DNA from: an uncultured Polymorphobacter sp. | Lineage (GTDB): Bacteria; Pseudomonadota; Alphaproteobacteria; Sphingomonadales; Sphingomonadaceae | Assembly (NCBI GenBank): GCA_937894055.1 | Contig: CALDHQ010000011.1 | Location: forward strand, 1-5,515 | Direction: 5' to 3' | Length of the DNA: 5,515 nucleotides | Part shown: positions 1 through 5,515 of the stretch, piece after piece | How positions within the stretch are numbered: the first letter of the stretch is position 1 | Layout of the letters: the number at the start of each line of letters is the position of its first letter | Notes under the pieces: model-generated | The model's input: the letters and a program-made list of their open reading frames with translations, nothing else | What the model was told of the DNA's origin: nothing | The model's database searches: none | Made by a program: the position numbers and the translations under genes

Positions 1-122
1 ATACATCTCCACCGTGGCGGTGGGGGTCAGTACCCAAGGACGATGGACCGGGGCGGGGATATCCGCTGGCCGGAAATTCGTCGTGCGTGCGCGACAGCCT
101 TGCACCGCTTTCAACAACACAA
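1..122. other. Unassigned edge region, no defensible gene
   Basis: Three + strand frames and one minus frame are open across this stretch. None has clear coding bias: third-position GC is roughly 65-70% in each. The + frame that enters at base 2 runs into the hairpin repeat and stops at 233-235, so it could be the tail of a gene to the left. The minus frame from a GTG at 119 runs off the left edge and could be the beginning of one; it has no good ribosome site. A small inverted repeat CCACCG / CGGTGG lies at 9-14 / 18-23 with a three-base loop and no T run. I cannot choose between these readings without more sequence. Confidence 0.4.
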
Positions 123-202
123 ACCCCGCTCATCCCGAGCGAAGTCGAGGGACAAACCCACGGTTGGGCGTGTCCCTCGACTTCGCTCGGGATGAGCGGG
201 GT
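123..202. repeat. 80-nt inverted repeat, sphingomonad-type intergenic palindromic element
   Basis: Bases 123-154 and 171-202 are perfect 32-bp reverse complements with the core CATCCCGAGCGAAGTCGAGG. After a 2x2 mismatch (155-156 / 169-170) a second stem CCCA (157-160) / TGGG (165-168) closes on the loop CGGT. The whole element therefore forms one almost continuous hairpin. The core matches a dispersed repeat I recognise from intergenic regions of Sphingomonadales. It lies 92 bp beyond the dehydrogenase stop, downstream of the terminator. With no T run on either side it is probably not itself an intrinsic terminator. A REP-like or miniature mobile origin is possible, but no target-site duplication is obvious. 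Confidence 0.85.
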
Positions 203-218
203 GGGGTATGGTTTCTAA

Positions 219-283
219 GCCTCCGGTCGAGGTGATGTGCCCAAAAAACAGGGTGCAGGGCCAAGGCCCTGCCCGCCGGAGGC
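219..283. repeat. Outer inverted repeat enclosing the terminator hairpin
   Basis: GCCTCCGG at 219-226 is the exact reverse complement of CCGGAGGC at 276-283, so the terminator hairpin and its T run lie inside a second, longer-range stem. As RNA this could fold into a two-level structure. The GGGCCTCCGG/GGGCAGGGCC composition resembles a gene-end element I have seen repeatedly in alphaproteobacteria; that is recall, not a search. Confidence 0.5.
243..283 (-). terminator. Intrinsic transcription terminator of the glutamate dehydrogenase gene
   Basis: On the minus strand, 21 bases past the TAG stop, a perfect 8-bp stem (GCAGGGCC / GGCCCTGC, 265-272 with 255-262) closes on a two-base loop. It is followed by ACCCTG and then TTTTTT at 248-243. 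A GC-rich hairpin followed by a T run directly behind a stop codon fits Rho-independent termination, although the six-base gap before the T run is longer than ideal. The entry spans the upstream outer arm (276-283) through the T run. Confidence 0.65.
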
Positions 284-293
284 CCTTAAATCC

Positions 294-3200
294 CTACCCC
301 GCCAGCACGGCGCGCGCCTGGCTGGCGACATGCGCGAGCATCGCCGTGGTCACCGCACCGCTATGGCGGGCGCGCGACACCAAAGCGCAGACGCGGTTGG
401 CGCGCGCATGGTTGTCGGCGAGCCAAGTGTTGACCTCTGCGACCGGATCGCCGCCGGGCTTGACGATGCGGCGCATCAGGTCGAGGCGCAGCTGTTCGAA
501 ATCGCGGACTAGCCCGGCCTTGAGCAGCCGTTCCCACGGGTCGGTGGGGGCGAGCAGCAGCGCGGCGCCCTTGGCCCAGTCGAGCCCGAGCGTTTCGCCG
601 AGATGCGTATAGCCCATCGCGACCTGCGCTTCGTCGCCGCCGAGGTCGGCGGCGAGCAAGCCGATGCCGACCGAGCCGTCGAGCGCGTGCATCCGCACCA
701 GCCGGTCGGCGACGTCGCGCGGCGCGCCGGCGCGGTTGAGCGTCGCGGCGAACCAGTCGATCTGCGCCTGGGGTTCGGGGCGCAGCAGTTGCGCGATGCG
801 TTCGCCGAGGCGGTCGAGGCCGGGCTTGAGGCGGCTGACCAGCGCTGACGGATCGCCGACGCCGGCGCCGACACGCAGCAGGTCGGCCATTTGCGAACGC
901 ATCGCCTCGATGGCGTAGCTGTGCAGTTCGAGCTGGACCGGGCCGGGGACTTCGGCGCTATCGATGGCGTTCCATAAATCGCGGAAATCGAACAGCTCGC
1001 GCCCGGCGACGAACGCGCCGCCGACGTCCGCGAGGCTGACGCCGAGTTCTTCGGCGAGTTCGAACGGCAAGGTCAGCCCGCCGCGGTTGATCAGTTCGTT
1101 GGTCAGCTTGGTGGCGACGAGTTCGCGGCGCAGCCGGTGGGTCTCGATGGCGTGCGGGAAGCGCGCCGCCATCGCATCGGGGAACGCCCCCATCAGGTCG
1201 GGCAGCAGCAGCGCATCGTCGCACACCGGGCTGACGACCAGCGCGTCGTACACCGCCATCTTGGCATAGGCCATGATGACCGCGAGTTCGGGGCGTTCGA
1301 GGCCGTCGCCGGCGCGGCCGCGCTGGACGAGGACATCGTCGCTGGCGAGGCCCTCAAGGCCGCGGTTGAGTTCGGCGGCGCTGGCCTCCAACGTCTGGAT
1401 CAACCGGATATAGCGCGGCATCGCGGCGGCACCGCCGCGTTCGGCAATCGACAGCGCCTGCGTCTGCATGATGTTGTCGTGGAGCACGAGTTCGGCGACC
1501 TCGTCGGTCATCTCGACGAGCAGCGCGTTGCGCGCCTCTTCGGTCAGGCGGCCGGCGGCGACTTCGCTGCCGAGCGCGATCTTGATGTTGACCTCGTTGT
1601 CCGAACAATCGACGCCGGCGCTGTTGTCGATGAAGTCGGTGTTGATGCGGCCGCCGTGTTCGGCGAATTCGATGCGCCCGGCCTGCGTCAGCCCGAGGTT
1701 GGCGCCTTCGCCGACGACCTTGGCGCCGAGCTGGTCGCCGGTGACGCGGTGCGCGTCATTGGCGCGGTCGCCGACGTCGACGTTGCTTTCGAAATTGGCG
1801 CGGACATAGGTGCCGATACCGCCGAACCAGAACAGGTCGACCTTGGCCTTGAGGATGGCGACGATGAGTTCGGTCGGTGACAGCGCGTCGGCGGTGATGT
1901 TGAGGCTGAGGCGGATTTCGGGGGTCAGCGGGATCGATTTCTGGCTGCGCGGGAAGACGCCGCCGCCCTTTGAAATGACTTTGCGGTCATAGTCGTCCCA
2001 TGACGAACGCGGCAGCGCGAACAGCCGCTGGCGTTCTGCGAAGGCCTTTTTCACGTCGGGTTCGGGATCGAAGAAGAAGTGGCGGTGGTCGAACGCTGCG
2101 ACCAGCTTCATCGATTTCGACAGCAGCATGCCGTTGCCGAACACGTCGCCCGACATGTCGCCGCAGCCCGCCACGCGCACCGGCGCGGTCTGCACATCGA
2201 CACCGAGTTCGCGGAAATGGCGCTGCACCGAAATCCACGCGCCGCGCGCGGTGATCGCCATCGCCTTGTGGTCATAGCCGACACGCCCGCCGCTGGCGAA
2301 GGCGTCGCCGAGCCAGAAGCCGCGGCCGTCATCATGCGCGAGACTTATGGCGTTGGCGGTGTCGGAGAAGGTCGCGGTGCCCTTGTCGGCGGCGACGACC
2401 AGATAGGGGTCGGGCGCGTCGTGGCAGACGACATCGTCGGGCGGGATGTTGGCGCCGGCGGCATCGAGATTGTCGGTCAGCGACAGCAGCGCACGGATGA
2501 AGATCGAATAGGCTTCGACCCCTTCGGCGGCATAGGCCTCGCGGTTCGACGGCGCTGGCAGTTGCTTGGGGTAGAAGCCGCCCTTGGCGCCGGTCGGCAC
2601 GATGACGGTGTTCTTGACCTTCTGCGCCTTGACGAGGCCGAGTACTTCGGTGCGGAAATCGTCGCGGCGGTCGGACCAGCGCAGCCCGCCGCGCGCAATC
2701 GGCCCGCCGCGCAGGTGGATGCCTTCGACGCGCGGCGAATAGACCCAGATTTCGCGGTACGGCACCGGCGGCGGCAGGTTGGGGACTTCGTGGCTGTCGA
2801 GCTTGAACGCCAGCGCTTCGGGGCCGCCGGGGACGAAGGCGTTGGTGCGCAGCGTCGCGTCGATGACCGACTGGTAGAGGCGCAGGATCGTGTCGTCGTC
2901 GATCGCGGTGACGTCGGCGAGCCCGGCGTCGATGCGTTCGGCGGCATCGGCAATTGCGGTAGCGCGGTCATCGACATCGAGCTCGAACTTGGCGCGGAAC
3001 AGCGCGACGATGTCATCGGTGACCGCCGGATAACGGCGCAGTGCATCGACGACGGTGGTCAGCCCGTAGCTGACGCCGGTCTGGCGCAGATAGCGGAAAT
3101 AGGCGCGCAGCCAGCCGGCGGTTTCGGCGCCGAGGCCGCAGCCGATGACCAGCGCGTTGAACGCGTCATTCTCCTGCTGGCCGAGCAGCACGTGGCGCAG

Positions 3201-5030
3201 CGCCGGCTCGACGCGGGCGCGCAGTACGTCGAGGTCGAGCGTCGCCGCCTCGCCCTGGACTTCGAGCAGGAAATCGTGGATCCAGCCGAGCCGCCCGCCA
3301 TCGAGATCGAACGGGAACTCCTCGATGACACGCAGCCCGAAGTTCTCAAGCACTGGGACCGCGTCCGACAGTGCGATGATCTGCCCGAGCCGGTAGATCT
3401 TGAGCCGCAGCGCCTGCGGTGCATCACCGGCACGGCGATACAGCAGCACCTCGCGGCCATGGCTGTCCTCGAGCCGCGACAGCGCCAGCAGATCGGTCGC
3501 CGCATCGGCCGCGCTATATTGTGCGCGGTAGCTCGGCGAGAACGCCTTGCCGTGCGTCAGCGTCAGCCGCGCGGCGCGTGCCGGACCGGCGACGTCGGCG
3601 AGTGCGGCTTCGATATGTTCATCCCAGCCGCGCACCATCGCATCGAGCCGGGCATCGAGCGCGGCCTCGTCGAGCGTGACGTCGCCGCCCGGCGTGCCGA
3701 TGATGTAGTGGACGCGCGCCAGGCCCTCGGCACGCAATTCGACTTCATAGCGCGTCAGCTTGCCGCCGAAGGTTTCGGTGAGCATCGCGCCGACGCGTTC
3801 GCGGACGCCGCTGGTATAGGCGTCGCGCGGCACATAGACGAGCACCGAGACGAAGCGGCCATAGGCATCGGCGCGCGCGAACAGCTTGGGGCGCGGGCGG
3901 TCGAGCAGCGACAGCAAGCCGAGCGCCATCGACTTCAATCGGTCGGGGCTGGCTTCGAACAGTTCCTCGCGCGGGAAGGCTTCGAGGACATGGACGAGCG
4001 CCTTGCCGGTATGGCCCTTGGCGTCGAAACCGAGCGCGTCGATGACCTCGGCGACCTTGCGGCGCAGCAGCGGCACCATGCGCGGCGAGGTGGCGAGCGC
4101 CGAGCTGGTGAACAGCCCGATGAAGCGCGTTTCGGTGACGGCACGGCCCTGGCGGTCATAGCCCTTGACCGAAATCATGTCGAAATTGACGTGGCGGTGC
4201 ACCGTCGACACCGCGCCGGTCTTGCTGACCAGCATCGGCTCGGGCGAATCGAGGAACTTCTGCACCGGCGCCGGCAGTGCGTCGTCACCCCACACCGCAA
4301 ACTTCGGGTCGCGCAGCAGCCCGAGGCCCTCGACAGCGCCGCTGTCGAGATCGGTGCGCGACACGCCGAGCAGCGTGAAATTGTCGGCGGCGAGCCAATC
4401 GAGGAACGCCGTGGTTTCGGCCGCGGCATGCGGGGCCACCGGCGGCGGATTGTCGGCCAGCGCGCGTGTCGCGGCCTTCAACGCCGCAAGCATGTCGGCC
4501 CAGTCGTTGACCGCAATGCGGACGTCGGCGAGCACGCCGTGTAGCGTTTCGACCAGCGCCAGCCGCGCCTTGGCGCTGACGCGTTCGAGTTCGATGTAGA
4601 TCAGCGACTCGCGCGCTTCGCCGGCGGCAGGCGCATTGGCATCGGCGGCGGCGATCGTCAGCAGGCGGCCTTTGTCGTCGCGGCGCACGGTGACGATCGG
4701 ATGCAGCAGCCGGTCGATACCGAGTCCGGCGCTGGTGATCGCCGCCGACACCGAATCCACGAGAAACGGCATATCGTCATTGACGATCGCCAGCCCGAGG
4801 CGGCGGCGGCCACCCTGGCTGTCGATGGGGTCGAGCGAGATGGCCGGCGTGCCGGGGCTGCGCTTGGCAGCGAGCGTCGCGACCTGCGCGACGATGCGGT
4901 CGGCGGCGGCAGCATCGATGCTGTCGGCCTCGCCGGGCAAGGCCGTGGCAAACAGCAGATCGGCAAACAGCCGTCGATTGGCGTTTTCGCCTGCCGGGGC
5001 TGGCGTATCGTCGCCTGCTCGTGCCGCCAT
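294..5030 (-). CDS. gdhB: NAD-specific glutamate dehydrogenase, large (about 170 kDa) ACT-domain class
   Basis: This enzyme catalyses reversible oxidative deamination of L-glutamate to 2-oxoglutarate and ammonia with NAD+, normally in the catabolic direction in the cytoplasm. The frame is intact: 1578 residues from the ATG at 5030 to the TAG at 294-296, a normal length for the large bacterial class (Bac_GDH family; P. aeruginosa GdhB and Caulobacter GdhZ are relatives). Numbering from this ATG, an ACT-like regulatory region starts near residues 78-120 (NDDMPFLVDSV). The catalytic core has the substrate-binding stretch GGPIARGGLRWSDRRDD near 775-791 and PTGAKGGF with the catalytic-type lysine at 816. 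Next come the dinucleotide-fold glycine motif GCGDMSGDVFGNG at 955-967, ISKGGGVFPRS near 1021, WFGGIGTY near 1067, GEGANLG near 1107 and NTDFIDNSAGVDCSDNEVN near 1132. A helical C-terminal domain follows. An in-frame GTG at 5063 would add 11 residues, but it lacks a ribosome site, whereas the ATG has a strong one. No frameshift or missing motif is seen. The family call is very secure; the symbol (gdhB/gdhZ/gdh2 are all in use) is less so. Confidence 0.97.
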   Translation of the reverse strand: MAARAGDDTPAPAGENANRRLFADLLFATALPGEADSIDAAAADRIVAQVATLAAKRSPGTPAISLDPIDSQGGRRRLGLAIVNDDMPFLVDSVSAAITSAGLGIDRLLHPIVTVRRDDKGRLLTIAAADANAPAAGEARESLIYIELERVSAKARLALVETLHGVLADVRIAVNDWADMLAALKAATRALADNPPPVAPHAAAETTAFLDWLAADNFTLLGVSRTDLDSGAVEGLGLLRDPKFAVWGDDALPAPVQKFLDSPEPMLVSKTGAVSTVHRHVNFDMISVKGYDRQGRAVTETRFIGLFTSSALATSPRMVPLLRRKVAEVIDALGFDAKGHTGKALVHVLEAFPREELFEASPDRLKSMALGLLSLLDRPRPKLFARADAYGRFVSVLVYVPRDAYTSGVRERVGAMLTETFGGKLTRYEVELRAEGLARVHYIIGTPGGDVTLDEAALDARLDAMVRGWDEHIEAALADVAGPARAARLTLTHGKAFSPSYRAQYSAADAATDLLALSRLEDSHGREVLLYRRAGDAPQALRLKIYRLGQIIALSDAVPVLENFGLRVIEEFPFDLDGGRLGWIHDFLLEVQGEAATLDLDVLRARVEPALRHVLLGQQENDAFNALVIGCGLGAETAGWLRAYFRYLRQTGVSYGLTTVVDALRRYPAVTDDIVALFRAKFELDVDDRATAIADAAERIDAGLADVTAIDDDTILRLYQSVIDATLRTNAFVPGGPEALAFKLDSHEVPNLPPPVPYREIWVYSPRVEGIHLRGGPIARGGLRWSDRRDDFRTEVLGLVKAQKVKNTVIVPTGAKGGFYPKQLPAPSNREAYAAEGVEAYSIFIRALLSLTDNLDAAGANIPPDDVVCHDAPDPYLVVAADKGTATFSDTANAISLAHDDGRGFWLGDAFASGGRVGYDHKAMAITARGAWISVQRHFRELGVDVQTAPVRVAGCGDMSGDVFGNGMLLSKSMKLVAAFDHRHFFFDPEPDVKKAFAERQRLFALPRSSWDDYDRKVISKGGGVFPRSQKSIPLTPEIRLSLNITADALSPTELIVAILKAKVDLFWFGGIGTYVRANFESNVDVGDRANDAHRVTGDQLGAKVVGEGANLGLTQAGRIEFAEHGGRINTDFIDNSAGVDCSDNEVNIKIALGSEVAAGRLTEEARNALLVEMTDEVAELVLHDNIMQTQALSIAERGGAAAMPRYIRLIQTLEASAAELNRGLEGLASDDVLVQRGRAGDGLERPELAVIMAYAKMAVYDALVVSPVCDDALLLPDLMGAFPDAMAARFPHAIETHRLRRELVATKLTNELINRGGLTLPFELAEELGVSLADVGGAFVAGRELFDFRDLWNAIDSAEVPGPVQLELHSYAIEAMRSQMADLLRVGAGVGDPSALVSRLKPGLDRLGERIAQLLRPEPQAQIDWFAATLNRAGAPRDVADRLVRMHALDGSVGIGLLAADLGGDEAQVAMGYTHLGETLGLDWAKGAALLLAPTDPWERLLKAGLVRDFEQLRLDLMRRIVKPGGDPVAEVNTWLADNHARANRVCALVSRARHSGAVTTAMLAHVASQARAVLAG

Positions 5031-5037
5031 TGCCTTG

Positions 5038-5043
5038 CTCCTC
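5038..5043 (-). promoter_or_regulatory. Ribosome binding site of the glutamate dehydrogenase gene
   Basis: On the minus strand the sequence reads GAGGAG, then seven bases, then the ATG at 5030-5028. This is a near-ideal Shine-Dalgarno match at a good distance. The alternative GTG start at 5063 is preceded by GACGCATAAGCG, with no purine-rich match. The site therefore decides the start in favour of the ATG. Confidence 0.75.
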
Positions 5044-5091
5044 GCTCTCGCCGGATCCGTCACCGCTTATGCGTCGGGCGCGGCAATAGGA

Positions 5092-5120
5092 CAATGATAT
5101 TGCTGTGCGCAAGCAATGAT
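5092..5120. promoter_or_regulatory. Operator-like repeat pair upstream of the glutamate dehydrogenase gene
   Basis: The 6-bp inverted repeat ATTGCT (5099-5104) / AGCAAT (5112-5117) flanks a centre that contains the palindrome TGCGCA (5106-5111). In addition CAATGAT occurs twice as a direct repeat, at 5092-5098 and 5114-5120, exactly 22 bp apart or about two helical turns. The cluster overlaps the possible -10 box and covers the place where a -35 would lie, a typical position for a transcription-factor site. The regulator is unknown. Short repeats like these can arise by chance. Confidence 0.35.
5094..5099 (-). promoter_or_regulatory. Possible -10 box for the glutamate dehydrogenase gene
   Basis: The minus strand reads TATCAT, a five-of-six match to the sigma-70 -10 consensus, 63 bases upstream of the ATG at 5030. 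No convincing -35 hexamer is found 16-18 bases upstream (candidates CATCAT, CCATCA, TCCATC). A promoter here would therefore depend on the inverted repeat and A-tracts just upstream. The predicted start of transcription near 5086 would give a leader of about 56 nt. Weak, from hexamer matching only. Confidence 0.3.
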
Positions 5121-5122
5121 GG

Positions 5123-5168
5123 ATTTTGCGAATTTTGTGTCGATTTTGGCGGGTTTGTCCACATTTTC
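5123..5168. promoter_or_regulatory. Phased A/T tracts, probable intrinsically curved DNA
   Basis: Short T runs on the + strand (A runs on the minus strand) are centred near 5125.5, 5134.5, 5145.5, 5155 and 5165.5: TTTT at 5124-5127, 5133-5136, 5144-5147 and 5164-5167, and TTT at 5154-5156. Intervals of 9, 11, 9.5 and 10.5 bp follow the helical repeat, the arrangement known to bend DNA. The block sits directly upstream of the possible dehydrogenase promoter, where A-rich sequence can also act as an UP-type element. It stands out sharply from the GC-rich surroundings. Confidence 0.45.
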
Positions 5169-5201
5169 GCATGGAATCGGCCAGCGAAATTGAAAAGTTC
5201 G

Positions 5202-5515
5202 TCAGTTTTCGCGCAAAGACCCCGGAAATGCCGACAAAAGCGTGGAGTCACCGTGCAGCGCCAGATTGACCTCGCGCCGCAGATTTTCGGACGCCGCGCG
5301 GTCGAGCAGCTGCTTCCAGTTGAGCACGCCATGCACATAGCCGAGCCCGCCCGCGTCATCGGCCAGCGGCAGCAGCACGCCGCGCGTCAGCAGGCAGGCG
5401 CTGGTGCTGCCGGCGAGCGCTGCCTCGACCGGCACCACCGCCTGCCCCAGCCGCAGTAGTTCGCAACTGTCGAGCAGCAGCGCCGCCAGCCCGCCGTCGC
5501 CAGCGCTCGCCAGAT
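5202..5515 (-). CDS. Uncharacterised protein, C-terminal 103 codons only (5' end beyond the window)
   Basis: A minus-strand frame enters at the right edge; the first complete codon is at 5513-5511. It runs without interruption to a TGA at 5202-5204, so 103 residues are visible and the start is missing. The segment begins LASAGDGGLAALLLDSCELL, continues through VVPVEAALAGSTSACLLTRG and LLPLADDAGGLGYVHGVLNW, and ends in a charged helix-like tail (KQLLDRAASENLRREVNLAL). Codons are GC-rich at the third position, as in the dehydrogenase. There is no transmembrane segment and no recognisable catalytic motif. The 'LLPLADD..GLGYVHGVLNW' pattern, alternating hydrophobic strands ending in V-x-G-V, loosely resembles the last strands of a PAS-like sensor fold; that is inference only. 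It is co-directional with the downstream glutamate dehydrogenase and 171 bp from its ATG. An in-frame GTG at 5438 would give a 78-residue product, but the frame continues upstream, so I treat it as internal. Confidence 0.75.
   Translation of the reverse strand, partial: LASAGDGGLAALLLDSCELLRLGQAVVPVEAALAGSTSACLLTRGVLLPLADDAGGLGYVHGVLNWKQLLDRAASENLRREVNLALHGDSTLLSAFPGSLREN

Noticed and set aside
123..202. The 80-nt hairpin as a CRISPR unit, attachment site or intrinsic terminator.
   Set aside because: There is a single palindrome with no spacer-repeat periodicity, no tRNA or integrase nearby, and no T run on either side.
14..235. A 73-codon + strand frame containing the palindromic repeat.
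   Set aside because: Over half of it is translation of the repeat (NPAHPERSRG and its mirror). No ribosome site precedes the GTG/ATG choices. Kept only as a possible tail of a gene to the left.
1137..1880. A 247-codon + strand frame antisense to the dehydrogenase C-terminal half.
   Set aside because: Same shadow effect in a GC-rich gene; it is low-complexity and hydrophilic, with no ribosome site and no recognisable domain.
2079..4544. An 821-codon open frame on the + strand, antisense to the dehydrogenase.
   Set aside because: It lies wholly opposite a highly conserved enzyme whose GC-rich third positions suppress stops on the other strand. Its product is rich in R, A, G, D, E and V with no family motif, as expected of a codon-bias shadow.
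5184..5212. Inverted repeat GCGAAA / TTTCGC overlapping the stop of the upstream partial gene, as a terminator.
   Set aside because: The stem is short and AT-rich with a 17-base interior, it overlaps the coding end, and it has no following T run on the minus strand.
4701..5459. A 252-codon + strand frame spanning the dehydrogenase N-terminus, the intergenic leader and the upstream gene.
   Set aside because: It crosses two minus-strand coding regions and the AT-rich leader. Its composition changes abruptly at the leader and it has no coherent domain.

Overview
The window is GC-rich and codon-biased. It looks like the chromosome of an alphaproteobacterium, most likely a member of the Sphingomonadales (Sphingomonas/Sphingopyxis-like). 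Two things point there. One is the very large ACT-domain type NAD-dependent glutamate dehydrogenase. The other is a long hairpin built from a 'CCCGAGCGAAGTCGAGGG' core, which I recognise as a dispersed intergenic repeat common in sphingomonad genomes. Both the organism call and the repeat call rest on memory, not on a search.

Layout, left to right. Bases 1-122 hold no gene I can defend, although frames are open across the left edge on both strands. Bases 123-202 are a near-perfect 80-nt inverted repeat with a small second stem in its loop. Bases 219-283 hold a nested inverted repeat. On the minus strand its inner stem is followed by T6, and it lies just beyond the stop codon of the large gene, so it reads as that gene's intrinsic terminator. 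Bases 294-5030 (minus strand) are one intact gene for the roughly 170-kDa NAD-specific glutamate dehydrogenase. It fills about 86% of the window. Bases 5031-5201 are an AT-richer intergenic leader with a strong Shine-Dalgarno sequence, a possible -10 box, an operator-like repeat pair and a run of helically phased A-tracts. Bases 5202-5515 (minus strand) are the C-terminal 103 codons of an uncharacterised protein whose start lies beyond the right edge.

The dehydrogenase interconverts glutamate with 2-oxoglutarate plus ammonia and so links amino-acid catabolism to the TCA cycle. It appears to be transcribed on its own: it has a substantial upstream leader with its own signals and a terminator directly behind it. 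The upstream partial gene is co-directional, but the 171-bp gap argues against tight operon coupling. Most of this window is ordinary core metabolism. I see no defence, mobile or otherwise novel multi-gene system. The points worth a second look are the non-coding structures on either side of the dehydrogenase gene and the unidentified upstream neighbour.
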